This document shows positions 63,144 to 64,000 of a DNA stretch of 64,000 nt, piece by piece; the first letter of the stretch is position 1; each line of letters begins with the position of its first letter. The position numbers were made by a program, and so were the translations under genes. Source of the stretch: Bacteroidetes bacterium 46-16 (GTDB lineage Bacteria > Bacteroidota > Bacteroidia > Chitinophagales > Chitinophagaceae); the NCBI GenBank assembly GCA_001897835.1, contig MKUN01000028.1, positions 248,001 to 312,000 on the forward strand, read 5' to 3'. Under the pieces are notes generated by a model, which ran no database searches, was not told the origin of the DNA, and worked only from the letters and a program-made list of their open reading frames with translations.

Positions 63144-64000
63144 TTACGCTTCCGTTTGCTCCTCTTCTTCTGTCTCCTGTTTCAGGTTCAGGATAAAGTC
63201 CACAGCAGCTTGGGCCTGCGCCGCGGTGATATAGATGAAGCGTTTGTCTCCCTTTAGCTTCCCTAACCAACCGGCGATATAGGCGGCACTTTGCTCATAT
63301 TCCTCGGTGATACCCGCATAGGACTGCAGGTAGCAGGCACCGATCTCCGCAGTAAGTTCTTCCTGGGAATAGGCATCTCCTCCGAATTCGGACATCTCAA
63401 TGATGTTCTTCCGGGCAAGGCGGCTATGGTGGCCGGTACTGTGGACCAGTTCATGGAAGAGGGTGAGGTAATAGCTCTCGGCAGTACCAAAGCTGCTTTT
63501 CTTTGGCATGTTGATGTAATCCATCAAGGGGTTATAGAACGCCTTTTGTTCCTTGTGCCTTATTGATGGACATTGGGGCATACCGGCTATTATGTCCTCA
63601 CAGGCCTGTATAGAGCCGATAACCTTTGTTGCGGCCGGAATATATCCATCCGGTATGTCCTCGCATTGGGAAACGTTGAAGACGGTGTAGTAGCGCAGGA
63701 TGGCCTTCTTTTTGGGTTCCTGTTCTTCCCCGTCTTCCGGCTTATCCTGTTTTTGGTCTACATAGTTCCAGTACACGACCGGGCAGCCCTTTTCTCCCTG
63801 TTTTACCTTACCGCCGATCTCTTTGAGCTGCTTAAAAGTGATGAACAGGTTTTGCTCGTACCCGAGCGCAGAGAGCAAGAGGAGGTTAATACCCCGGTAG
63901 TACTTCTTGGAAAATAGGTTGCGGGGCAGTCCTGCTTCTGTCCAGGGCCTTTGCCAGGGCACGGTCCCCTTTTCCAGTTGTTCGATGATACGCTCGGTGA
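63144..64000 (-). CDS. ArdC-like antirestriction zinc metallopeptidase, 5' partial
   Basis: The listed Met at 63962 is an internal GTG (Val): the frame stays open to the window edge (TERIIEQLEKGTVPWQRPW), so the start lies beyond. The N-terminal ssDNA-binding domain (YYRGINLLLLSALGY, VYWNYVDQKQ) is followed by a zincin-like metallopeptidase with HELVHSTGHHSRL (HExxH) and a downstream EELTAEIGA glutamate. ArdC-type proteins protect incoming conjugative DNA from restriction. Ends in a Glu-rich tail. It faces ssb convergently. Confidence 0.9.
   Translation of the reverse strand, partial: TERIIEQLEKGTVPWQRPWTEAGLPRNLFSKKYYRGINLLLLSALGYEQNLFITFKQLKEIGGKVKQGEKGCPVVYWNYVDQKQDKPEDGEEQEPKKKAILRYYTVFNVSQCEDIPDGYIPAATKVIGSIQACEDIIAGMPQCPSIRHKEQKAFYNPLMDYINMPKKSSFGTAESYYLTLFHELVHSTGHHSRLARKNIIEMSEFGGDAYSQEELTAEIGACYLQSYAGITEEYEQSAAYIAGWLGKLKGDKRFIYITAAQAQAAVDFILNLKQETEEEEQTEA

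Overview
The window is a chromosomal segment of a Bacteroidota bacterium. Three observations support this: the type IX secretion/gliding genes porV, porU and gldJ; several exported proteins with type A or type B T9SS sorting domains; and promoter-like boxes of the form TAnnTTTG. The gene content would fit a Chitinophagales-like member, but rank below phylum is a guess.

Left part (1-21.4 kb). A cut PstS-like binding protein and a TPR protein are followed by uvrB and a large PKD protein with a type B sorting domain. Next comes a surface-polysaccharide block: epimerase, LegC-type aminotransferase, CBS-containing sugar-1-P nucleotidyltransferase, Wza-like export lipoprotein and UDP-sugar 6-dehydrogenase. 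After it lie a small lipoprotein, an NHL-repeat T9SS cargo, a YihY/BrkB membrane protein, a Na+/H+ antiporter with a DUF389 membrane protein, and a fused trehalose-6-P synthase/phosphatase.

21.5-28 kb is an inner-core LPS operon for Kdo and 8-amino-Kdo (kdnA, kdnB, kdsA, kdsC, kdsB). It contains two oddities: a VapBC-like toxin-antitoxin pair with its own promoter, and, where arabinose-5-phosphate isomerase would be expected, a transaldolase/fructose-6-P-aldolase-like domain fused to a CBS pair.

29-38.4 kb holds an uncharacterised cluster: a protein with a HEPN-like RNDIGH motif, a membrane-anchored STAND NTPase with WD40-type repeats, a TPR plus beta-barrel outer-membrane protein, two paralogous beta-propeller-like lipoproteins, and a convergent two-TM protein. 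38.4-50.1 kb is core: porV, porU, gldJ, zapA, lspA, an M28/glutaminyl-cyclase lipoprotein, an Omp28-like lipoprotein, rbfA and an FtsX-type permease.

50.1-64 kb is accessory DNA. It opens with short tandem and palindromic repeats and a degenerate XRE-like ORF, followed by two orphan envelope proteins. Next is a tightly packed CBASS-type anti-phage operon: DUF2188 protein, CD-NTase, stand-alone E2-like protein, patatin phospholipase, and a second CD-NTase with a hydrophobic N-terminus. An AAA15 ATPase, an Sll1717-like P-loop ATPase and a membrane partner follow. The right end carries a hairpin-rich GC-rich non-coding stretch, ssb and ardC, which resembles the leading region of a conjugative element. 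The strongest candidates for new biology are the two-cyclase E2-CBASS, the transaldolase-CBS protein in the Kdo8N operon, and the HEPN-STAND-envelope cluster.
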